Positions 12,880 through 22,977 of a stretch of DNA of 64,000 bases are shown one piece after another. The notes under the pieces were generated by a model, which saw only the letters and a list, made by a program, of their open reading frames with translations, was not told the origin of the DNA and made no database searches. The stretch covers positions 57,397,651-57,461,650 of the forward strand of contig NC_065571.1 of NCBI RefSeq assembly GCF_937616625.2. Direction: 5' to 3'. The stretch is from Mercurialis annua. Taxonomy: Eukaryota; Streptophyta; Magnoliopsida; Malpighiales; Euphorbiaceae. A program made the position numbers and the translations under genes. Each line of letters begins with the position of its first letter. The stretch's first letter is position 1.

Positions 12880-13810
12880 AGTAATATCGAATTTTCTCGC
12901 GTTGGGAAAGAAATTCTGATTAAAATTGCGGCACAAGCTCTTCACACGTATGTTATGAGTGTTTATTTGTTACCATGGGATTTGAAAAGCCGAGGTGCAT
13001 GAGGCATAGCTTGGATGAGATGGGAAAGGTTATGAGTTCAGAAGAGTTTCGGATGTATGGGGTTTAGGAAAATTCATGAGTTTAATGTCTCAATTTTAGG
13101 GAAGAATGGATGTCGTATGCTTACTCAACCTAATTTCTTGGCATCAAAGAGTTATAAGGCTCATTATTTTCCAAACACAAGTTCTCTTGAAGCTTCAATT
13201 AGTAACAGTCTTTTATGTGTAGAAGCATCATTTCTGCTCAGAAGATCATCTCTGAAGGAACGATCCGGAGAATAGTTAATGATAGGGATATTCATCAAGG
13301 GACAGATGCTTCACTGCCAGATCAAGAGAACCCATTTATTATCATGTCTTTATGCTGGTTTGAATGATTCTCTGGAGTCTTTGGCAAAATAGAAATGGAG
13401 CAGTTTGGCATCACATATTTAAACCAGCGAAAGAATAGTAATTATGGCAGCTTCTTTTTTGACAGATCAGTATGGAATATGGATAGGGTTGATTTATATG
13501 AGGATGATGGTGCTCGTTGCTGGACTTGACACGTGGAAGGATGGAAAGAAAACGCAATGCAGATGGTTCTCTGGAGGCAACGATGCAGGCAATGGAGGAG
13601 TTTTGCGAGATCATAACGGCTTAATGACAGTGGCTAAGAGTGGGATTCTGGAAGGAATTTGTGATGCTGGGCTGGCAGAAGTCTTAGGCCTATAGGAATT
13701 TCTTAGTTGGTTGAAAGAAAATAGAATTTCAAGGGTGAAGGTTGATTTGAGTTACTATGGTCTTTGGATTGATAAATGTAAGGTTTTTTTTAATGGGTTA
13801 AAGTGATTGC
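12880..13810 (+). mobile_element. Degenerate LINE (non-LTR) 3' portion: RT C-terminus and RNase H
   Basis: Three reading-frame pieces match plant L1-type LINE proteins in order. Near 12890-12980 is a GKEILIKIAAQALHTYVMS-like motif. Near 13057-13275 is GFRKIHEFNVSILGKNG followed by MLTQPNFLASKSYKAHYFPN, the region after the reverse transcriptase. Near 13560-13800 is GNGGVLRDHNGLMTVAKSG and then FLSWLKENRISRVKVD, an RNase H-like end. The frames are broken by stops and shifts, so it is inactive. No poly(A) tail or target duplication was identified and the 5' end is missing. Confidence 0.82.
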
Positions 13811-14908
13811 AGAATTAATTTTCTGTATAGATCAGCCAATTAATGTCAATCATCATCCAAATTATTTGTCTAGTTTTCTGTTTTGGGGTTACAATCCCCC
13901 AAATTTTCTTGAAATTTGCTGAGATTTGAAGGTTTTTAATAAAGATTGTCCTATGCTGAATTCAAACAAAAAAAGTAATATTCGTATATGTTGAATGTAG
14001 GTGAAACAGTCATTTGATTCAACAAGCATGTGAAATGGAATAAGAGAGAGCAGATTTCAGCTTGGAAGTGCGTTTTTTGGACATATACAAGTAAAAATCA
14101 AACAGGTAAGTATATTTCTTCAGAATTATGGAGTAACTATCCCCTATTTCAATTGTTCAACTAGAAATATTCTTTAATTAAGTATTTTGATGTGCACTAA
14201 TTACTTTACATACTCCTGGCATTTTGTATACATGATCATATAGGAATCGTGTCGATTTATTTTCGTGACACAATTAAATTAAATATGAATACGATATAAA
14301 CAATAACCGTATTTCATATGTGAAATCCAAGCACGGCGTGTTTTTAATATAGATTACTCGACATAATACATAGAACGATGCTTAATAAAATGTATTATCG
14401 AGTCAAGGTATTCAAATAGCTTGTTTAAACACATTGATTATCTAGAAATATATAAATTTATTTAATATACATTGGTAGATTTATTCACACGTATTAAAAT
14501 AAACAACATAATAATCTTATAGTATAATGTAAAAATATAAAAATAATTAATAAAAAATTAAATAATGTTTAATTTTAAATACTAAATACATATTTGTTTT
14601 CAATAGACAAAATATAAATTTGGATCTTTGTATTTGTCCATTTTTTGACATGAAATCCATGCACTTCTATCTCTCAACGTGAATTTTAATACTTTTAGTT
14701 TTGTAGATGTTATGCCCTTTCGTTATGGAAATGAAGTGGGTCTTCACGTACTATTAATGCGACTAGAATAAAATTTTCTTATTTGTGTTTTTACATTTAA
14801 CTTTTATTTTTACACGTAGGCCTTGTATTTTTATTTTTATCTGTATTAAATCCCTCAACATATTATTTTTCAGTCTTTTATGTTGGAGGAGTCTAATATC
14901 TATCTATA
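13811..14908. other. Intergenic, no gene seen
   Basis: AT-rich sequence without supported ORFs or RNA genes. From about 14600 the strand reads like a decayed repeat (text around 14613-14700 has a loose counterpart at 15480-15560, on the other side of the Helitron). This suggests the Helitron landed in an older repeat. Confidence 0.5.
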
Positions 14909-15464
14909 TCTATACTATATGTAAAAGCACGGATGGGGGGGGACAGGCAAATTTACTGAATAATCCTTTTCAGTTTATTACTAAATAAAGGTTTTATAGT
15001 CATTAACTAATTAGTTATTTAATTAATCATTATTGTAATTAAAGTCCTAATTAGAATAGGTAGCTAAATTATCTCCAATTTAATTTTTAGTATGTAAAAA
15101 CTAACTAAATTGTCTCCAAATTAGTAGGAATACCTATCTTTTAGTTTGATTTAACTACAAAATTAAAATACTGTATTTGATCAATATATTATTATTTAAA
15201 TTTCTATCTTATTATTTTTAAAGATATTGTTAATAAAAATAAGTTAATTATTTAATTATGATTATTATAAAACCAATAAAAAAATAAATTCAGTATGGAA
15301 AAAAATTTAATAACCGAATATATTAGATTTACTTTTACAAAAATTCTTAACTAATTTAATATTAATTATAAATAAAAAATTAATATAACTATAAAAAATT
15401 TACTAATATGTACATTGACGAGTTACGTTACGAGACACGTGCATAGCACGTAATGTGAAACTAG
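14909..15464 (+). mobile_element. Non-autonomous Helitron, 556 bp
   Basis: The 5' end TCTATACTATATGTAAAAGC is preceded by A. The 3' end CTAG (15461-15464) is followed by T, as expected for Helitron insertion between A and T. A hairpin with 6-bp stem (ACGTGC, loop ATA, GCACGT; 15437-15451) sits 9 nt before CTAG. The interior is AT-rich with no Rep/helicase coding. All four diagnostic marks (TC start, hairpin, CTRR end, A/T target) are present. A second 3' terminus of this design lies at 30824-30851. Confidence 0.85.
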
Positions 15465-15610
15465 TAAAAATAAAAGTATACAAACTTAATGTTAGCAAAT
15501 GAAAGTGTAGAGATCTAATGTCAAAAACAAATAAAATGCAGGGACCTAAATGCAATATGCTTTACATCTACAACAATGTAAATCTATTATCATATCTAAC
15601 TACAAGCCAA

Positions 15611-15903
15611 TGATCTCTAGCTCAGTTGGTTAAGAGTGAGGCATCATGTCTCAAGGGGCGTGGATTCGAATCCCCTTGTGGACAAAAAAGATGAATATTA
15701 TTGAAGATTTATGGAGAAGGCTACAAGCGTTAGAAGCGACGGATGCGGCATCGTCCCGCCACAATGGCGAGTCCTGTAAAGCGATGTATTCAACGTAACA
15801 CGGCGTGGATGGCGTGAATGGCGTATAATTTATATATATTTGTAATGTCGTAGATGTAGTTAGTTTAAATTAATCTACCTCTGTTAAAAAAAAAAAAAAA
15901 AAA
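15611..15903 (+). mobile_element. tRNA-derived SINE, about 290 bp with poly(A)
   Basis: The head has a Pol III A box (TAGCTCAGTTGGTTAAGAG) and a B box (GGATTCGAATCC) at tRNA-like spacing. The cloverleaf cannot close (the acceptor arms do not pair), so it is not a tRNA gene. A GC-richer body follows, then a tail of about 18 A. Near-identical flanks ACTACAAGCCAA (15599-15610) and ACTACAAATCCAA (15903-15915) look like a target-site duplication with one indel. Confidence 0.85.
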
Positions 15904-16189
15904 CTACAAATCCAAACAACTCTTACGACACTAATTGATTCCCCAAAACCAGACGGTTTAGGTGATGTCTTCAACAGTTCAGAGAACTTGTCAGAAGCGC
16001 ATTGCATGGTGGGTCCTAACTAACAAACGCTTGCCAAGTATTACTATGCCAAACCAAATGGTAGTGGTGACTGGTGAATGGTGATGATACCAAAGCTTCA
16101 AACTCTAACAAAACTCTCTAACATAACACTCAATGCTCTAACAAACCACGTATCACCTCACATCACATATACCTCGATTGTGTAAAAAC

Positions 16190-16640
16190 GAACCAAATCG
16201 AATTTGATTCAATTTGATTTTCGTTCCATCTTCAAAAAAAAAAGTAGTTAAATTTTGATATAAAATAAATTAAAAAACTCAAACTGAATTGTAAACGGAG
16301 GGTGAGTATAGTTCGATTCATTCGGTTTGGTTTAATAAGATTTAAAACCAATCACATTTTAAGGAAAAAATAAAAACTAAACTGCTGCACTAATACAAAA
16401 TTTCAGTTCAGTTAACTAAATTTTACCATTTGGTTCAGTTTGATTTGATTCGGTTTAGTTAATATGAATTTAGATAAAATTATACATAAAAATCAAATTA
16501 ATATGTATTAATTAATACTTATATACGTGTGTTAGTTTATATACATATAAATTATATTATTTTAAAGTTCGGTTTTTCGGTCGGTTCGGTTAATTAATAG
16601 TAAAAACCAAATCAAAACTCCTTTTGGCATTTTGTTGAAC
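16190..16640. repeat. TTCGGTTTGG-rich decayed repeat upstream of rbcS
   Basis: The stretch contains many variants of (A/T)TTCGGTT and GAACCAAA in both orientations (for example 16318-16332, 16437-16460 and 16569-16592). The same motif style recurs at 32423-32838 and 38890-39050. It ends only about 100 bp before the rbcS ATG. It is probably a MITE-like dispersed repeat, but terminal repeats were not resolved. Confidence 0.5.
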
Positions 16641-16740
16641 TAACTCTATCATCTTTCCAAAATAAACACACTCACTCACTCACTAGTTATTTTTTCTTTG
16701 CTTCCATTTCATTCATCATTCTCTCTTTACCTCAAACCAA

Positions 16741-18573
16741 ATGTCTGCTGCAACCTTCACAGCTTCTATTGCAGGTTCTGGTTATCATGGCCTAAAACTT
16801 AACTCAACAAACCAACATTTCGCAGCCAAAGATTCTGTTGCATGGAGCCGTAAGACTGTCTCAAATGGCTCAAAAACCTACTGTATGAAGGTAATGTGAT
16901 GAATTATATATATTGTGGTTGGGAAATGTTAGTTGCTGATTGTGTTATTTTGGTGTTGGTGTTGATGATATAGACATGGAACCCGATTGATAACAAGAAG
17001 TTTGAGACTCTGTCCTACCTTCCTCCGCTTTCTGATGAGTCTATTGCGAAGGAGGTTGAGTACATGATCCTTAAGGGTTGGATCCCTTGCCTTGAATTTG
17101 ATGAGGTAATATTAAGTTGATGGTTTATCTGTTATGTCATGCATGTTCAATTAAAACACATTTTCATTTTTATTTAAAGAAGATGTTAATATTAGGCCAA
17201 ATGTTATAAAAAGGCCAAACTTTTCATAAAAGTTTCACAAAAGTCCTGACCTTTCAATTTTGTCGATTTTGGCCAAAAACAAATTATTTGGTTTCAATTG
17301 TGGCCAACTCTCAATTTGATTTCAATTTGCCTATGTGACGCCTATGTGGCATGTCAAATATTGAAAAGTGGGGACTTTTGTGAAACCAAATAATTCATTT
17401 TCGGCCAAAATCGACAAAATTGAAAGGTCAGGACTTTTGTGAAACCAAATAATCAGTTTTTGGCCAAAATCGACAAAATTGAAAGGTCAGGACTTTTGTG
17501 AAACTTTTGTGAAAGGTTTGACCTTTTTACAACATTTGGCCTTAATATTACTATAAGCCCTATAAATCAAAGGGACAGGATGGGTAGCTGTTCTTAACTA
17601 TCTGTCACGGTCTAGGTAGCAATGGCACTTCATTCAATCAACTTTTTCCGGAAATTTTAGCGTTTCAGATACGAAACATCATTTTTCATACAAAAACCTT
17701 TAAATAACAAAGTTCCGCCGTGTCCGTGCTCTTAGGTCACAGTCACTGGTTGTTCCTGTTAGATAATATCATAATAACATAACTAATGTTAGAGCTTCAT
17801 TTAACAAATTTTTGATGAATTGATTAATTGATAGTGTCTAACCCATCCAAAAATTATTTTCATAATCATAATCATGTTTCTCCTTTTTTCTAATTGCTGT
17901 CGATTTTCTCCTATTTTACTTCTTTTATAATTATCTCATGCACTAGATGGACACGTCATTTTATAATACATCTCATGAGTTGATGGATTTTATTTTTTTA
18001 ATCTTTCCTTATTTTCTAATTCTATCATTACCTATGTAAACAGTAGATTAATCATCATAAGTATCCCTGTGTTAGTGTAATGTTTAAATTATTTACATAT
18101 ACAATCATCAACCTTTTTCTTCTATTTTTCATATCTATGTGTTAGCATGTTTATGTTATATACAAACACAGTAGTCAGCCATTTTTCTCTTATTTTACCT
18201 TCATTTTTCATTGCCTATAAAGATGATAGATCAGTCCTCTTTAGTATCCATGTATAATATAGAATGGTGGATGAAATTTCTTCTGTGGTAAATTTAGTTT
18301 TTTTGTTGTTAAACCTGATTAATAGTGTTGAAAATGTAATAGAAGGGGGATGTGCATAGAGAGAATAGCAGAATGCCAGGATACTATGATGGGAGGTATT
18401 GGACATTGTGGAAGCTGCCCATGTTTGGATGCAATGACTCATCTCAAGTGCTCAATCAAATCAATGAATGTAAAAAGGCTTACCCGAATGCCTATATCCG
18501 CTGCTTGGCTTTCGACAACCATCGCCAGGCTCAGTGCATGTCCTTCGTCATTCAAAAACCTAAAAAAAACTAA
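16741..18573 (+). CDS. rbcS: Rubisco small subunit precursor, divergent (probable T-type)
   Basis: Exons 16741-16890, 16974-17105 and 18343-18573 encode 170 aa. Residues 1-48 form a plastid transit peptide rich in Ser, Thr and Ala; the mature chain starts at MKTWNP, where cleavage after Cys is usual. Family hallmarks follow: [50 protein letters not shown]. Two introns, at the usual dicot positions, are seen. Role: small subunit of form I Rubisco in the stroma. Unlike leaf M-type subunits (MQVWPP start, IISFIAYKPPG-like end), this one ends [12 protein letters not shown] and has NECKK and RCLAF. From memory this fits the T-type small subunits known from trichomes and non-leaf tissue. The exon 2/3 join reads [11 protein letters not shown], less usual than a GFVHREN-like join. 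Intron 2 (17106-18342) carries a MITE. No G-box or clear I-box was noticed upstream. Confidence 0.93.
17195..17541. mobile_element. Mutator-like MITE inside rbcS intron 2
   Basis: The ends are GGCCAAATGTTATAAAAAGG and, reverse-complemented, GGCCAAATGTTGTAAAAAGG. The arms are about 100 bp. A perfect 9-bp target duplication TTAATATTA flanks it (17186-17194 and 17542-17550). The right half holds an internal tandem duplication of about 60 bp (17369-17510) with GGCCAAAATCGACAAAATTG repeated. Non-coding, 347 bp. Confidence 0.93.
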
Positions 18574-20460
18574 GCGTGGATGATGACGATGGGTTCTGTT
18601 CGACCAAATAAGATGGTGATGCTTTTGGGTTTATCCAAATGACAATGTTTTAATAATTAAGTTAATGGATTTGAATAAGCAATTTTTTGTTGTAAGCACA
18701 TGATTTTGGGATTTGTTTTTAAATATGTGATGAGAAACGCCCATGGTTTGGCAAAAAAAAAAGATCTGCTAGGCAGTTTCTCTTATTCTTGCATTTCACA
18801 TTCCACAATTTCCTATAAGCTAAAATAGGAAAACTAAGCTGTGGGTAGAAGCAATACGCAGGATAAGGCCAGGGTAAAGCAATAGTATTTGCTGCAATAG
18901 TAATTCAGGGAACTTTGAATTAAAAAATATTTGAAAGCAACTCAATGTTAGTCAACTAGAGCTAGATCTCAAGCGACTTAAGTTACATTTTGAACATAAT
19001 ACATTTTGAACATAATTCAAATATGCAAGTATTTGACTCGAGAAGTTCACAATCTTAATTGAATGTAAAGTATCTTACTAGTTTACTCTTAGGGGCCGTT
19101 TGGTTCAAAGTTGGGAATGGGAATCGGAATGGGAAAGAATGAGAATGGGAATGATTGTTTTCATTTTTTGTTTGGTTCAAAGTGTTGTAATGGGAATGGG
19201 AATGGGTAGAGTTTAATAAAAAAAAATTATTATTTAATTTTTAAATATTTTTTTATATAAAAAATTATTTTTTTAAAAATAAATTATTTTTAAAAAAATA
19301 AAAATATTATTTTTAAAAAAAAGATTTTTTTTTATTTTAAGTATATTTTTTAAAATTTAAAAATATATTTTTTAATAATTATATATTTATTATTTGTCAT
19401 TAAAATATTTTGTTAAATTTTGATTCTCATTCCCAAAAGTTCATTCTCATAGAGTAAAGGGGGAATGGATGATTCCCATTGAAAGGGTAATCACATTCAC
19501 ATTTCCTAGTGTAATTTGACAAAACAAACACAAACAATGGGAATTATTCCCATTCCGATTCCCCCCTTTTTTTCCCCAACCAAACGGCCCCTTAATGTCT
19601 ATCACACTCATACTTATATCTTAAATATACATAAAAAATATTAAGCGAGTCAAGCTTAGTCAAGTCTGAATATCTTAACTTTAATTGTGCTGAAATTCAA
19701 TTTATAAATGATCAAGTTGGTCTCATTACCTTATCAAGTTTGAGTTTTGAAAATTCAGCTCAATCAAGTTTCGAGCTTCAAAATTTTGAGTTAAGTCAAG
19801 CGCGAGTTTGACAGTGTTTCAACTCGACTTGACTGAGGTACAACCCTAGTTAATGGAGTCTTCATCCTTGTCGGGCTAAGTGTATTTGAGAAACTCCAAT
19901 ACAGTCAGATGTCTTAAATACCAGCATATAAAAATGTACCTTCAGTCAGCAGCACCTAAGATTCATTTGAACTATTACACAAAAATGTCACCAACTCTTG
20001 GGGCCTGAGGTGGAAGCTATTTGTGCCCGCAATATAAGAGCCATTACCTAGCCAAATAAAACTACAGCAAAATATGTAGTAAAATGATCAGAAAAATTTC
20101 CGAAAGGTAGTCATAACTCGAGAAATCCATCAATATGCTGACCTGCGGTTGCTCTTGATAGAAAGCATCCATACCCACAATCAAAAGGAATTAGTGCCAA
20201 TATGATCCTGAGGCATAACGTTTCACATGCAATGGCACAGTTAGAAACTTAGAACCACAAATTATGGTAATTTCTCACAGATCGAATGAATGCTTATCAC
20301 ATAGGCTGGACTATGAATCGCAAAACCCATGTCTAATCTAACCACTACAATGGCCTCTTGAATAGCACTATAAATAAAAAACAGAATACCCATACAATTA
20401 TATTAGACTCTCATCTCAAGGAAATGCTAAAAAAACAAAACTAAAACCTCTTACAGGATC
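18574..20460. other. Intergenic between rbcS and SNRNP27-like gene
   Basis: 18574-18760 is likely rbcS 3' UTR. After that only the Tourist-like MITE (19092-19591) is identified. 19640-19860 contains several CAAGT/GAGTT-type short repeats with no clear structure. No further gene is supported. Confidence 0.5.
19092..19591. mobile_element. Tourist-like MITE (PIF/Harbinger), 500 bp
   Basis: The terminal inverted repeats are GGGGCCGTTTGGTT and AACCAAACGGCCCC, flanked by the 3-bp duplication TTA (19089-19091 and 19592-19594), which is the Harbinger signature. Subterminal GGGAATGGGAAT-type repeats occur at both ends, and the centre (19210-19410) is almost pure A/T. Non-coding. Confidence 0.9.
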
Positions 20461-20523
20461 GTCCATTTGGATGTTCGATGAGATTCATCATTCGAGTCAC
20501 TTCATACCTACAGATTTTTCCAT
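20461..20523 (-). other. Possible spliced 3' UTR exon of SNRNP27-like gene
   Basis: On the minus strand a pyrimidine-rich tract ends in CTTTCTTTACAG at 20524, a good acceptor. It could pair with a donor (AAG then GTTTGC) lying directly after the SNRNP27 stop codon near 22332. This would make 20524-22331 a 3' UTR intron. The evidence is only splice-site shape; no transcript data are available here. Confidence 0.3.
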
Positions 20524-20706
20524 CTGTAAAGAAAGCCGAGAACAAATGAGCAGCTGAGAAAAAGCAAACAAAGAATCGAATATTACATATCGTTCAGTAT
20601 TCTAATTTCCAAGAACATAAGGTTTAAAGATGAGCAACTTCCACAAATAACCTCTCTACATGCTACGTGAAAGCACAAAACTTTGCATCTATTCATTGGA
20701 CAAAAT

Positions 20707-20840
20707 GTGGGGGTAACCTTTGCGCAGTGGTAAAACTGCTCTTTTACTCACCTGTAGGGTCATGAGTTTAAGGCCAATAACAGCATCTTTGAAATATTTA
20801 AGATGAAGGCTGTGTACAAATAAAAGATTCTACTTTCTCA
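20707..20840 (+). mobile_element. SINE, Au-like, decayed
   Basis: GGGGGTAACCTTTGCGCAGT then GGTAAAACTGCTC matches the head of a widespread angiosperm SINE (Au type) as I remember it. A degenerate B box follows (GGTCATGAGTTTA), and then ACAGCATCTTTG and AAGGCTGTGTACAAATA, which fit its body. It lacks a long poly(A). It lies within the putative 3' UTR intron of the SNRNP27-like gene. Confidence 0.7.
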
Positions 20841-22330
20841 ATTATTATTATCCGTCTATCCTCCACAATCAAAGAAAACTACAACTAAAACAATCTTGCA
20901 AACTTCAACTCCTACAAGGTGCTTCATTAAAAAAAACTCAATCAAGAATTCAGCACACAACCTTAATTTCTTACAGCAAGAAAAATCTGAAAGCTGCTTT
21001 ATTACAGGAGACACACAAGTCATTACACCTTCCACGCTCCCTAAAATAATGATGATGCTAAAACAAAATACAACAGCTGTTATCCAATATCATGCTTTCA
21101 AAAAAGCGGACATTCTCATACATATTTCCTCCAAAACCACCTTGTAACAGTCGCACCCAGCAAATGCACCCAGCCAGCAATTACATAGTATTTCTCAAAA
21201 CTGTTTTTGTGAATCTTTTAGGCCAATCCACTATAGTTAATAAGTCTCCCTCGCTGCATTAGATGATCACTCTTTAATCTAGTTTTAAATTCAAAAGAAG
21301 CAACGCCAATATTCTTCTCATGACATTGCTCTCAAAAACCCTAAACAAGTCAAATAAATTACACCGCTATATGTTGCCCTCGCATGATAGTGGTTAACAT
21401 GTTAACATAATTTTCTAAAATTCACTTTTTAAAAACAGAATAAACGTTAAGGAAGCGCTTGTTGAAGACCTCCTTACAATAGGTGATAGCGTCATATGCA
21501 ACGCATGGAAAAAGAACAAAATCTCATTGCCTACTCAAAACCACTTACCAAACCCTCCTCAAAAAAGAACTAAATATTTTTCTACAGTCTTCAACCACTA
21601 GAATACAAGCAGACTGACTTATTAATACCAACTTTTCAGATATAATTTCTTAGCATTTAGAATTTTAAAATGAGCATGACTAGGTCACTGCAATTTCAAT
21701 GTTCTCTTCAAATCAAAACTAACACCTATAAAACAATCTCATTCAACTAGTTAGCTCAGAATTATTCAACTAGTGTGAGATAGTACAAAGACCTTAAGCC
21801 CTATGACAGAGTTTCTTCGACTTTGTAGTATATTGCCATTCAGAAATTAATAATTGTAGAAGGAAAGACAATACTTGAACTTAAGTCAATTGAGTGAGGG
21901 AATATAAAACTATTCGACCCCAAATCCCAATAATTGTAATTCTTTAAGACTACACCAATCTATCTACATATGCTTAAGTTGTAGAACACAAGGGCAAACA
22001 CATCTTTGTTCTTTGCATACCACAAGAAACTTCTATACATTCCCTTGACATCTACAGCGTATTAAACCACAATGCCAACCACTCACCAACTTAAGCTAGC
22101 AAGAAATTGACTGCACTCCAAGCTTCACAATGTATGAAATTCACCAATCATGAAAAGGCAGTAGATATCTCAGTGCTTAAAGTACTAAAGGACAACTAGC
22201 ATTAGGAGTGTAGAGATTGAAAATTATCAACCAGAAGCAGCAAGCTACTAAACACAACTCAATACAAAAAGTAAGTGCCATTAAAAGCATTGAAACCTAA
22301 ATTAAAGAACTAATAAAATTCGAATGCAAA
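20841..22330. other. No coding gene seen; possible 3' UTR intron
   Basis: The sequence is moderately AT-rich with no protein-like ORF and no RNA gene that I recognise. A short open frame at 20896-21147 has no recognisable features. The stretch may be the intron in the SNRNP27-like 3' UTR. Confidence 0.45.
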
Positions 22331-22332
22331 CC

Positions 22333-22977
22333 TTAGCGATTGCGCTCAGGAGGCAAAGGACGATTAAACCCTCCCCTACGATTCATATACTGTCTAGGCT
22401 GTCGTTTAGTAACAGCTCTAATCCCACTCACATCAGCCCCAGCCACCGGTTTCCCTTTCGTCGAATCAAACCCTACCGGAATCCCTAATTTCTTCATCAT
22501 CTCCATCTCATCATCCTCATTCCCATCCACTGCCATGTCATCACCCTTCTCTTTTACCTCTTCTACTTCCCTTGCTATTCCATCCACAAAATCTGACACC
22601 ATTGCCCTTTGCCTATCCTTTTCCTTCTCTCTCTCCTCCGGACGGTGCCGTTTTCGAGGCGGTGAGTCCGAAGGAGTCCGCTGGTGACGGTGCCGCCTGT
22701 GCGAACGAGATGGCTCCGGAGAGCGTGAGCGACGGTCGGGAGAGCGCGTGCGTGACCGTGTGTGGAGTGAACGCGTTCGGTCTGGTGACCGAGTTCGTGA
22801 ACGTGTGCTGCGTGTTCTGTCTCTGTCACGATCGCGGTCCCGATCTTCTTTGTCTCGGCGTTTTTCTCTGTCCCGGTCTCTTTCACGATCTTCTTTGTCT
22901 CGCCGTCGGTCACGGTCACGGTCCCGGTCACGGTCCCGGTCACGGTGTCTGTCTCTGTCTCTATCTCTGTCCGCCAT
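22333..22977 (-). CDS. SNRNP27: U4/U6.U5 tri-snRNP 27 kDa protein-like (SNRNP27)
   Basis: A single coding exon of 214 aa with ATG at 22977. The first about 105 residues are an RD/RS-rich low-complexity domain (DRDRDR runs, then SRTRSPDR repeats), typical of SR-like splicing factors. The C-terminal about 60 residues carry the SNRNP27 signature: MMKKLGIPVGFDSTKGKPV, QPRQYMNRRGGFNRPLPPE. Known role: component of the spliceosomal tri-snRNP in the nucleus, linked to 5' splice-site handling. The RD repeats make the DNA strongly repetitive and open several overlapping shadow frames on the plus strand, which I do not count as genes. A splice donor may directly follow the stop codon. Confidence 0.92.
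   Translation of the reverse strand: MADRDRDRDRHRDRDRDRDRDRDRRRDKEDRERDRDREKRRDKEDRDRDRDRDRTRSTRSRTRSPDRTRSLHTRSRTRSPDRRSRSPEPSRSHRRHRHQRTPSDSPPRKRHRPEEREKEKDRQRAMVSDFVDGIAREVEEVKEKGDDMAVDGNEDDEMEMMKKLGIPVGFDSTKGKPVAGADVSGIRAVTKRQPRQYMNRRGGFNRPLPPERNR

Noticed and set aside
15611..15684. tRNA gene
   Set aside because: A and B boxes are present, but the acceptor ends do not pair and a body with poly(A) tail and flanking repeats follows, so it is a SINE.
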